The position numbers and the translations under genes are program-made. From the NCBI RefSeq assembly GCF_002846495.1, contig NZ_PJNE01000001.1:1054001-1118000 (forward strand): a DNA stretch of 64,000 nucleotides, given 5' to 3'. Positions 48,056 to 56,800 of the stretch are shown here, piece by piece. Numbering within the stretch: position 1 is the first letter of the stretch; each line of letters starts with the position of its first letter. This stretch comes from Phycicoccus duodecadis (GTDB lineage Bacteria > Actinomycetota > Actinomycetes > Actinomycetales > Dermatophilaceae). Under the pieces are notes generated by a model. It was not told the origin of the DNA, made no database searches, and saw only the letters and a list, made by a program, of their open reading frames with translations.

Positions 48056-48076
48056 GGTGCTCTCTCCTGAAGGGGG

Positions 48077-48110
48077 ATGGGGCGCCGGCCGGTGCCGGCC
48101 GGCGCCCCAT
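48077..48110 (-). terminator. Perfect 16-bp inverted repeat within the copper/MCO cluster
   Basis: Arms 48077-48092 and 48095-48110 are exact reverse complements around TG. It begins 3 nt after the third MCO gene on the minus strand and ends before the ribosome site of the next gene. Likely a partial terminator or processing site between the MCO and the CopC-CopD parts. Confidence 0.75.
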
Positions 48111-48113
48111 GAC

Positions 48114-51020
48114 TCACGGGATGTCGAACGCGTCGACGTCCTGGGCGGCGGTCAGGCCGGCGGCGGTGCCGTCGAAGTACACCGACCACGTGGTGCCGAC
48201 CCGGTGCACGACGTCCTCGTCCGCGACCGCCATACCGGCGAGGGTGGTGTCCGGGGCGAAGGACATGTAGTAGTCCGTCGCCGAGCGCCACACGAAGCCG
48301 TCGACGTTAGCCCCGGCCGGGATGCCGACCGTCGAGGCGTCCACGACCCGCGTGTAGCTCGTGCCACCGTTCCAGCGGTAGATGTCCGACGTGTCGCCCG
48401 CTCCCCCGGCCGAGGGCGGCACGAGCGTGGAGTTGAGCGAGAAGTAGAGCCGCCCACCTCGGACGCTGACGGCGTCGATGTCGAAGCCGCTGTTGGTCAG
48501 CCCACGCGCGCTCCCGTCGAACCAGCGCGTCCAGGTGCCGTTGTTGTAGTACGCGACGTCCTCGTCCGCCATCTGCACGCGACCGACGGTCACGTTGCCG
48601 GTGAAGGAGACGTAGAAGTGCGTCGCGTCGAGCCGGCTGAACCCGTCGACGTTGGCCCCCGCCGGGATCCCGTAGGGCCTGGCGTTGAGGTCGGCCGCCC
48701 GGCCGAGACCGGAGTCGGGACGGAAGAAGATGTCCGTCACGTCGGCACTCCCCACCCCCGGGAGGGTGGAGGCGCCCAGCAGCGAGAACCACAGCTTCGG
48801 CCGGACCACGTTGACCGCCGACCGGTTACCGAGGCCGTCGATGGCCCGGACCCGGACGATCTGGTCGCCCTTGAGGTAGGTCGCCATGGGGATGGTGGCG
48901 CTGAACGCACCGTCGGTCCCGATGGTGGCGGCGCTCGCCTTGCCGGCCCCGGGGTCGGTGCCGACGAACCACTCGACCCGGGACACGGCCGTGACGTCCG
49001 TGACCGAGCCGGTGAGGGTGACCGTCGTCCCGCCGTCGGCCGCGACGGCCAGGCCGGCGAGAGCCGGCGCGGTCTTGTCGACCACGAGCGTGGTGCTGAC
49101 CCGCGGGCTCCAGTTGCCGGCGGCATCCATCCCGCGCACGGCGAGGCTGTGGTTGCCGTCGGTCAGCTGGCGGACCGTGGCGAGCGGGACGTCGACGTAG
49201 ACGTTCTCGAGCGACCCGGACCAGGCACCGTCGGCGGCCTCCATCGGGATGGCGGTCGCGACGTCGTCCAGGTAGGCCTCCGCCCGCACGACGGTCGAGG
49301 TCTGGTCGGTCACCGTCGCGGAGAGCCGGACCGCCGGCGACGAGGCGTTCACGGCCATCGTCCCGTTGTTCGGGTTGGGGGTCGCGTCGACGGCCGTGAC
49401 GGCGGGCGCCGTCAGGTCGATGGTGAGCGTCGCGGTGGTCTCGGCGCCCTCGTTGCCGGCGCTGTCCTTGGCCTTCACCGCGATCGTGTGCGGGCCCTCA
49501 GCGAGACCGGCGACGGTCGCCGCGGGGATCGTCGCGGAGAGTGCCGTGACCGGGCCCGCGACGCCCAGCGTCATGTCGGCGGCAGCTCCGCCGTCCAGGG
49601 TCCACGTGGCGCCCGCGATGTCGCTGTTGCCCGAGGCGGAGTCGTCGGCCGTCGCACTGATGGTGACGTCGGCCGACCCGTTGCCGAGCTCCGGGGTGAG
49701 GGACATGCCGGACGTGGTGGGACCGGTGGCGTCGGCGCCGGTGACCAGGACCGAGCTCCACGGTCCCCAGTTGCCGGCGGCGTCCTGACCGCGCACGTAC
49801 AGGACGTGCTGGCCGCTGGCCACGGGTACCGAGGCGGTGACGGCGGCCGTCGGGCCCCCGAAGGTCCCGGTCATGGGCGTCGCGGTGGCGGACACCGAGT
49901 CCAGGCGGTACTCGGCCGCGGCGACGTTCCCGCCGCCGGTGGCGGCGTCGCTCACCGTGGCGGTGAGCGTGCCGGCCGCCCAGTCGACGTGGGTCGTGGC
50001 GGGCCCGGCGAGGTCGCCGGTCGAGCCACTGCCCGTCACGTCGATGAAGGTGAGCATCCCGGCGGTGCCGGGGGCCGTGGAGCTGTGCAGCGACAGGCTG
50101 GCGTCGTAGACGGCTAGCTTCTGGTCGCTCTCGGTCGTCGGCGCGGTGACGATGGCGTCGACCGTCTGGCCCGGGCCGAAGGTGTCGGCCACGTAGTGCC
50201 GCGAGGTGTCGACCGCGCCGTTCTTCAGCCGGCTGCCGTCGATCCCGACGATGTGCTGCTCGGCTCCGAGGACGGCCATCGAGTGGTAGCCCACCCCGGC
50301 GTTGACGTAGCGGAGCAGGACCTTCTGCCCCGAGGTCGCCGGGACGTGGGCCGCTGCGGGGTGGACCCGGCCGTTGACGAGGGTCCAGCGGGCGCTGAAG
50401 GCGCGCATGTCGAACGCCGCGGGGTCGACAGCGTTGTTCAGGGCCGGGTCGACCTCGCTCAGCACCATCACCGCGTCGGTGTCGAAGCCGGTGTCCGCGT
50501 CGTAGGCCTGGCCGGCGGCCGGGGAGACGACGAAGGCCCCGTAGAGCCCCATGGCCACCTGGTGCTGGCTGTTCGGCGTGAGGCCCGCCCCGTAGAGGTA
50601 GGTGCCGGCCCGGGAGGCCGTGAAGGTGTACTCCTTCGAGCTCCCCCCGCCGATCCCCGTGAGGTCCGGGACCATCGCCTGGCCGTTCACGGACAGCGAC
50701 ATGGTCTCGGTGAGGGTGTTGTGCAGCGTGAGGTGCACGACGTCACCGACGGCGACACGGATCGTCGGGCCGCCGGGCGCGTCGACCGGACCGCACGGCG
50801 TGGCCGCGTCGGCCCGGCGGCAGTAGCCCCAGGTCGTGACGGACTGGGCGCCGCCCTTGATGGGCAAGGCCATGGTGCCCGCCGTCGCGTCGAGGTGGAC
50901 CTCGACGGTGTCGGCGCTCGCGGCCCCGGCGGGGCCCACGAGCAGACCGAGGAGGGTCAGTGCGCCGCCGGCCGCGGCCGACAGGAGGGTGGTCCGTAGG
51001 GAGGTTCTCATGATGGTCAC
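48114..51020 (-). CDS. Ligand-poor multicopper-oxidase paralogue with Ig-like and C-terminal repeats
   Basis: 968 residues (GTG 51020; an ATG at 51011 is also plausible). Signal peptide about 1-36. Two cupredoxin domains (about 37-170 and 175-330) match the MCO paralogues upstream, but the copper sites are replaced. Where HWHG is expected there is SVNGQ, and the YHCH position reads YGAG. In domain 2 only one His of the first site remains (YHSMAVLG). About 340-740 holds Ig-like repeats ending in GNW or GN motifs (VRGQDAAGNWGP, VRGMDAAGNWSP). About 750-968 is a tandem repeat (ANVDGF, DEDV, FDG, GLT, DVDAF) shared with the 2051-residue protein. It is probably a structural subunit rather than an oxidase. 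Confidence 0.85.
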   Translation of the reverse strand: MTIMRTSLRTTLLSAAAGGALTLLGLLVGPAGAASADTVEVHLDATAGTMALPIKGGAQSVTTWGYCRRADAATPCGPVDAPGGPTIRVAVGDVVHLTLHNTLTETMSLSVNGQAMVPDLTGIGGGSSKEYTFTASRAGTYLYGAGLTPNSQHQVAMGLYGAFVVSPAAGQAYDADTGFDTDAVMVLSEVDPALNNAVDPAAFDMRAFSARWTLVNGRVHPAAAHVPATSGQKVLLRYVNAGVGYHSMAVLGAEQHIVGIDGSRLKNGAVDTSRHYVADTFGPGQTVDAIVTAPTTESDQKLAVYDASLSLHSSTAPGTAGMLTFIDVTGSGSTGDLAGPATTHVDWAAGTLTATVSDAATGGGNVAAAEYRLDSVSATATPMTGTFGGPTAAVTASVPVASGQHVLYVRGQDAAGNWGPWSSVLVTGADATGPTTSGMSLTPELGNGSADVTISATADDSASGNSDIAGATWTLDGGAAADMTLGVAGPVTALSATIPAATVAGLAEGPHTIAVKAKDSAGNEGAETTATLTIDLTAPAVTAVDATPNPNNGTMAVNASSPAVRLSATVTDQTSTVVRAEAYLDDVATAIPMEAADGAWSGSLENVYVDVPLATVRQLTDGNHSLAVRGMDAAGNWSPRVSTTLVVDKTAPALAGLAVAADGGTTVTLTGSVTDVTAVSRVEWFVGTDPGAGKASAATIGTDGAFSATIPMATYLKGDQIVRVRAIDGLGNRSAVNVVRPKLWFSLLGASTLPGVGSADVTDIFFRPDSGLGRAADLNARPYGIPAGANVDGFSRLDATHFYVSFTGNVTVGRVQMADEDVAYYNNGTWTRWFDGSARGLTNSGFDIDAVSVRGGRLYFSLNSTLVPPSAGGAGDTSDIYRWNGGTSYTRVVDASTVGIPAGANVDGFVWRSATDYYMSFAPDTTLAGMAVADEDVVHRVGTTWSVYFDGTAAGLTAAQDVDAFDIP

Positions 51021-51026
51021 CGCCTC

Positions 51027-52361
51027 TCAGTTGCAGGTGTTGGGCTCGGGCGGTTCGATCCGCATGTACGTGATCGGGCCGGTCATGGTCACACCCCAGG
51101 AGGTGATCTGGTAGAGCGCGTGGTTGTGCGAGATGATGTAGTACTCACCGCACTGGTTGAGCGACTCCACTCCCGGCGGTAGGGCTTCCTTGTTCCCCAG
51201 GTAGGGGCTGCCGCTGTAGAACGTGCCGACCACCTGGTTCGCGAGGTCCGGCACCGTGGTGGGCACCGGGTTCTCCTTCGAGTAGTGCTCGGCGTCGAAC
51301 CAGCGGAAGAGCACGTCCCAGGTCTGGCCGGGCCCGATGTTGATGGCGAACTTCTCCATCGAGAGGTCCTGACCGGCGTCGGTCTTCATCGGGCGCCCGT
51401 CCCGGCCCACGACGAGCCCGTTGTTCCCGTGCGGGTGGAACGGGTAGTCCTCGCTGCCGACGCTCAGGTAGCGCGCCATCCCGGACTCCGGGTGGTAGCC
51501 CGGCTTGGTCGGGTCCGGCTGGTACGGCTTCACCGTGGCCAGTGAGCCGTAGGGCTGGTTGGGCAGCCACGACGCACCGTTGTCGGCGATGCTGTCGGGG
51601 TAGCCCCGGCCGTTGATCAGCCAGTAGCGCGGCTTGTAGGTGGTGAGGTTGAACGGCTTGTTCCGCTCGACCGCCTGGTGCTGGTAGGGGTCGATCTCCG
51701 AGAGCAGGACCATGAACTCCTCGGACGGGTTGAACCTGCTGTCCGCCGAGTCGTAGGCGTAGTCGTCGCCGAGGGTCGGGCGCACGACCAGCGCCCCGAA
51801 GAGGCCCATCCGGACCTGCTTCTCCGGGTCGGTGCCCGACTCGTAGAGGAAGGTCCCCGCGTGGTGGGCGGTGAAGCTGTAGGTCACGGTGCCGCTCTGG
51901 GCCGCGGCCGGCTGCGCCAGGCTCGACATCATCCCGGTGCCGTCGGTCTGCGGCTGGGAGGGGACACCGTCGGCGAGCACGCCCTCCTGGCCGGGGAAGA
52001 CGATCGAGGACGCCTCCGGCAGGGTGTTGTGCAGGATGACGGTCACCTGGTCGCCCTCGTGCACGCACAGGACGGGCCCGGGGTGCTGGAAGGCGTCGAA
52101 GCCGTTCGAGTACCCCCACATGAACATCGTGTTGCCGTCGGGCAGGTCGATGTACCCGGTCCGGGTCGTCAGGTCGAAGACCGGCTGGTGGTCGGCGGCC
52201 GAGGGGCCACCCGTGGTGCAGACGATCCCGTTGCGGGGCGTCGGCGCGGCCGTCGCCGCACTGGGCACGGTCGCCACCGCAGCGCCGGCCGCGACGAGGG
52301 CGGTGGTGGCGAGCGCGAGCCCGCGGCGCAGGGCGCGCCGCGCGGAGCTGGGCGAGGTCAT
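51027..52361 (-). CDS. Multicopper-oxidase paralogue keeping only domain-2 histidines
   Basis: 444 residues. The signal peptide (about 1-39) has RRALRRG. Two cupredoxin domains. Domain 1 lacks ligands: the first site reads SSIVFPGQ and the second FLYESG. Domain 2 has His309/His311 (PFHPHGNNG) and His412/His414 (ISHNHALYQ), the pattern of the domain-2 side of a trinuclear copper centre. The type-1 residues are missing: the Cys between the last two His is Asn, and the preceding T1 His is absent. It starts 2 nt after the previous MCO gene with GGGGG as ribosome site. Alone it should not be an oxidase; with its neighbour the ligand set is complete. Confidence 0.87.
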   Translation of the reverse strand: MTSPSSARRALRRGLALATTALVAAGAAVATVPSAATAAPTPRNGIVCTTGGPSAADHQPVFDLTTRTGYIDLPDGNTMFMWGYSNGFDAFQHPGPVLCVHEGDQVTVILHNTLPEASSIVFPGQEGVLADGVPSQPQTDGTGMMSSLAQPAAAQSGTVTYSFTAHHAGTFLYESGTDPEKQVRMGLFGALVVRPTLGDDYAYDSADSRFNPSEEFMVLLSEIDPYQHQAVERNKPFNLTTYKPRYWLINGRGYPDSIADNGASWLPNQPYGSLATVKPYQPDPTKPGYHPESGMARYLSVGSEDYPFHPHGNNGLVVGRDGRPMKTDAGQDLSMEKFAINIGPGQTWDVLFRWFDAEHYSKENPVPTTVPDLANQVVGTFYSGSPYLGNKEALPPGVESLNQCGEYYIISHNHALYQITSWGVTMTGPITYMRIEPPEPNTCN

Positions 52362-52363
52362 GG

Positions 52364-53767
52364 TCAGATCCCCCCGTCGTTCGGGAACTGCTGGGCCCGG
52401 ACGCCCCCGGGCGGGTGGACGCGGATCTCGGTGGCCTGGCCACCGAAGCCGCCGGCCGCACGGTTGTTGGACCGGGCGAAGGAGCGGTTGTAGAGCATGT
52501 AGGTGTTGAAGCCCTTCGGGTCCGTGACGTACGCCGGGGCGGTGAACACCACGTCGTAGCTCTCGCCCGGGCCGATGTTGAGGGTCTCGGTCTCGTAGGA
52601 GGTGTCGGTGCCGTCGCGTCCCCGCATCGGGGTGGCGTCCCGGCCGACCACGCGCATCCGCAGCCCCGTGGTGGTCATCGCCGACTCCTTGAACCCGAGG
52701 TTCGCGAAGCGCAGCGCCACCCGCTCCCCCTCGTTGCAGCTGACGAGCGAGGAGTGCGGCTGGTACTTCAGGTCCGGCCGGCCGGCCGGCGCGATGAGGT
52801 CACCGGAGTCGTCGAAGGCCGTGCCGGACACCTGGCCGAACGGGTTCACGCCGGGCCCGTTGGGGACGAGGGTGTCGGGGTAGACGCGCCCGTTCATCAG
52901 GGCGAAGTCGGCGCGGTAGTCGCTCCACTCCGGCAGCTGGATGTGCGCGTCGGCCCAGTGGGCCTCGGCCCAGACCTCGGAGAGGAAGAGCGAGAACTCC
53001 CGGTCGTAGCCCGTCGACCCGTCGCCGTCGTTGTAGAGGAACTGGGTGAAGGTGCGGCCGTCGTGGGTCTTGGCCTGCCCGTTCTGGAGCGGGCGGACGA
53101 ACACCAGGCCGGTCATCCCCATGTGCACGTGCTCCACGTCCTCGACGTGGCAGTGGTACATGTACGTCCCGGGGTCCCGCGGGCGGTAGACGTAGGTGAA
53201 CTCGCTGCCGGCCCGCACCGACACCGAGCCCGAGGGCTCGCCGTCGAAGAACGGGATGACGTTGCGGAAGCCGTGCCAGTGGAGGGTGTGCGCGTCGAAG
53301 AGGTCGGGCCGCAGCGCCAGCCCCAGGTTGGTCAGCTGGACCCGGAAGTCCTTCTTGGTGTTCTCGTCGTACTGGTCGACCCAGAACAGCGGGGCGTTGT
53401 GCTGCGCCTTGTTCTTCTGGTTGAGCCGCTGGGTCGTGCTCATCCCGGTGACGTTGCGGAAGCCGAAGATGTAGGTCGACAGCCCGGCCGGAGCCAGGAC
53501 GTCGGGGTGGTAGGGCGCGATGGCCGGGGTCTTCGGGAGGGACATCCACCCGTCGGTGCCGGCCAGGTAGAGGTCGGCGGGGGCGCCGGCGGCCTCGGCG
53601 ACCTGCTCCGGCCGCAGGACCGGGCCGGCCCAGGCGAAGGCGCCGGTCACGAGGGCTGCGCTCCCGGCGAGGCCGAGGGCCCGCCGTCGGCTGAGGTGGG
53701 ACCCGGTGGGCGGGGTGCCCACGGGGCCCGGGACGACCTGCTCGTCCCTTCGCTGCGTGCTGCTCAT
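52364..53767 (-). CDS. Multicopper-oxidase paralogue with type-1 and domain-1 ligands
   Basis: 467 residues with GGGGAG before the ATG. Tat-type signal SRRRALGLAGSAAL (about 26-39). Domain 1 (about 65-225) has His160, His163, His165 (AHTLHWHG), then His205-Cys206-His207 (YHCHVEDVEH), His213 and Met218. That is a full type-1 site plus the four domain-1 histidines of a trinuclear centre, as in two-domain oxidases with T1 in domain 1. Domain 2 (about 230-467) has lost the matching ligands: the first site reads KESAMTTTG and the second YMLYNRSF. The enzyme is exported probably folded by Tat. It follows the giant gene by about 65 nt. Confidence 0.9.
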   Translation of the reverse strand: MSSTQRRDEQVVPGPVGTPPTGSHLSRRRALGLAGSAALVTGAFAWAGPVLRPEQVAEAAGAPADLYLAGTDGWMSLPKTPAIAPYHPDVLAPAGLSTYIFGFRNVTGMSTTQRLNQKNKAQHNAPLFWVDQYDENTKKDFRVQLTNLGLALRPDLFDAHTLHWHGFRNVIPFFDGEPSGSVSVRAGSEFTYVYRPRDPGTYMYHCHVEDVEHVHMGMTGLVFVRPLQNGQAKTHDGRTFTQFLYNDGDGSTGYDREFSLFLSEVWAEAHWADAHIQLPEWSDYRADFALMNGRVYPDTLVPNGPGVNPFGQVSGTAFDDSGDLIAPAGRPDLKYQPHSSLVSCNEGERVALRFANLGFKESAMTTTGLRMRVVGRDATPMRGRDGTDTSYETETLNIGPGESYDVVFTAPAYVTDPKGFNTYMLYNRSFARSNNRAAGGFGGQATEIRVHPPGGVRAQQFPNDGGI

Positions 53768-53831
53768 CTGCTCTCCCCTGTCTGGAGCTGAAGATGTGGG
53801 TGGTGGTGTGGGCCGCGGTCCGGCCCGGGCG

Positions 53832-56800
53832 TCACGGCTTGACCGATCCGTTCGGGAGCGAGAAGTCGTCGATCTGGAGCTCGCTGGACGTCAGCCCGTG
53901 GGAGGTCCCGTTGAACCAGGTGCTCCAGGTGTCGGTCGTCCCGTCGTAGAGGACGATGTCCTCGTCCTCCACCGGGCCGATGCCCGGGAGGGTGGTGTTC
54001 GCGGCGAACGAGAAGTAGATGTGCTGGGCATCCACCACCTGCGCACCGTCGACGACCGCGCGTCGCGGCACACCCTTGGCCCGCGCGTCGAACACCCGCG
54101 TGAAGCGGCCGTCCCGGAACAGGTAGACGTCGGCCGAGCTGGGCACCCCGCGCACACCCGGGGGGTTCCAGGCCCCGGTGGTCGAGAAGTAGAGCCGCTC
54201 GCCACCGAGGAACGTGATGGCCCGCACGTCGAGCGCCGGGCTGGTCATCCGGTAGCGCGAGCCGTCGAAGATCATGTTCCAGCGGGTGCCGTTCCAGTAG
54301 ACGACGTCCTCGTCGCTGACCTTCATGGCCGGGCGTCCGGGCGTCTTCAGCACGGTGTCGCTGCTGAAGGAGGCGTAGAAGCGGTCCGGCGCGGCCTGCG
54401 AGAAGCCGTCCATGTTGACCCGCGCCGGCACGCCGTACTTGGCGGAGGTGATGTCCACGGTGCGCGCGTAGCCGGTGCCGTTCCAGGCGTAGACGTCGGC
54501 GTCGTCGCCGGTGCCCGTGACCCCGGGGGGGTTGGCGTTCCCCGCGGTCGAGAACACGAACGGCGGCGTGGTCACCGGCGGGGGCGGGGGCTGCACCGGC
54601 TGCACGACCTCGTCGGCGCCCGCGTCGTACGCAGCACCCGACGGACGGGCGTCACCGTCGATGTCGACCGGCTGGGCGACGATGTCGCCACGGCTGGCGG
54701 CTCCGAGGTCGCAGGCCGGTGAGGCCGGGCAGCCCTGGAGGTGGTAGTCGCCCATGAGGTCCGGCGGCGCCTCCACCGCGACCAGGGTCGCGTCGACGAA
54801 CGCCGGGTTCTGGCGCCAGGTCGCGAAGGCGACCGAGACGGTCCAGGGCTCGACGACCTGCGGGTCCGTGGTGCTGTTGGACGCGTCCACCGCGTAGTCG
54901 TGGCGGGCCGCATCCTGCTGGATCACCGAGTTCACCGGCGTCAGCACCCCGGTGCCGTCGGCCACGCCGACGTCCCAGTAGTCGATGGCGCTGGTGTCTC
55001 CCGCGAGGCCGATGCCCGTCACCGTGGTCCCGGCCCGCGTCCCGGCCCGGTTGTTCCACAGCACGTTGTTGAAGAGCGTCGGGGTGCTGAAGGTGGGGGC
55101 CGAGGCCGGCAGCGTCGACTGCAGCTGGACGCTGTTCTCGGAGGTCGAGACCCCGGCCGGCGCCGGCAGCCCGTTCGAGGTCACGGCCGTGGCCGTCGTG
55201 AGGTTGTCCATGATCGTGTTGTCGTAGATCCGGACGTCGGGAGCGTCGTTGATGGCGATGCCCGCACCCTCGTGGGTCGAGATGTTGCTGGCGATGACGT
55301 TGTCGTGCACGTTCATCGGGAAGTCGCCGGCCATGAGGAACCGGATGCCGCCACCGTCGTCGTTGGAGAGGTTGCCCTGGATCCGGTTGGCGTAGATGTC
55401 GACCGGCCCGGTTCCCGGCGAGAAGTCACCGGGGACACCCGGCAGCTCGCCGGCCATCATGATCCCGGCACCCTCGTCGTTGGAGTTGTTCAGCGTGATC
55501 CGGTTGTCGTGGATCGTGCCGTCGGGGCTGAGTCCGTAGACACTCAGACCGGCTCCGTACTCGAGCGAGAAGTTGCCGCAGATGTCGTTCCCGGCGACCT
55601 CGTAGCCGTCGGCCCCGGCGAAGATCCCGATGGCTCCCGCCAGGTTGGTGCCGGCGTTCTGCACGATCCGGTTGGAGGCGATCCGCACCCCCTCGTTGTG
55701 CTGGCTGGTGTCCGGCGCGGGGATGTCGGGCGTCCCGATCCGGATGGTGCCGTAGGCGCCGCCGTTGTTCTCGACGACGTTGTTGGTGATCTGCAGCCGG
55801 CGGGCGTAGGCGTTGGCGAAGACCGCGCCGCCCTGGGTGGAGATGTTCGGCGGGAGGCCGGTGGGCAGCCCGGTGATGCTGTCGATGTTGCCCGGGAAGC
55901 CCTGCTGGTCACCGCCTCGCAGGTCGAAGCCGTCGATCGCCGGCAGGTACGTGGCAGCCGGGTCGAAGCGCCGGGCCCGGCCGGCCGCGGTGCTGCGGCT
56001 GTCGGAGGCGAAGACCGAGACGACCGCCCCGTCGTTGACCGTCTGGTTGCCGTCCCAGGTCAGGGCGGCGACCTTGGTGATCCAGTCGCTGGCCTGGGCG
56101 GAGTCGCCGCTGAAGCCGATGCCGTCCAGGACCGTGCCCTGCACGTAGGGGCTGTTGGTGTCGGGCCCCTGGAAGCCTCCGGCCCCGACCCCCTGCAGCT
56201 TGACGGGCGTCGACATCACGAGGTTCTCGTAGTACGCGCCACGGGGGTTGGTCGTGGTGGCGGCGTTCGGGTAGACGACGACCAGCTGGGTGTTCCCGTC
56301 GGCCCCGGCCGGCTGGCCCGCCGCGCGCTCGTTGGCGTCGGCGTCGTCCAGGGCGTTCTGGATGGCGTGGCTGACCCCGCCCGTCCCGGTGCGGCTCGCG
56401 GCGTCGGTCGGGTCGTAGGCGGCGACGCTGACACCGGGGCCCACCTCGTAGACGGTGGGCGAGTAGCCGGTGCCGAGGACGTGGTAGGTGATCCCGTTGA
56501 CCGTCGAGAGCCCGTTGGCCGCCGTCACGGACAGCTGGTAGGCGCCGGCCTTGACCTGGTCCGCCAGGTCACCGGCGGCCGGGACGGTCGCGACGATCTG
56601 GGTGTCGGTCCACGACGTCGTGGCGAGGCTGGTGGTGCCCAGGAGGACCTTGCCGGTGCCCTGGGTGGCCCCGAAGCCGAGGCCCGTGATCGTGACGGTC
56701 CGCGCGGTGTCGGTAGCGGCCACGAAGGGCTTGGAGACCCGGAACAGCTGGGGCGCAGCCTGGTTGACCATGCACTTGACCGTGATGGGGCTGGTGCCGG

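Noticed and set aside
53810..53826. GGGCCG/CGGCCC hairpin between the giant gene and MCO-A
   Set aside because: Only 6 bp of pure G/C pairing; expected often by chance at this GC content, so not called a terminator.
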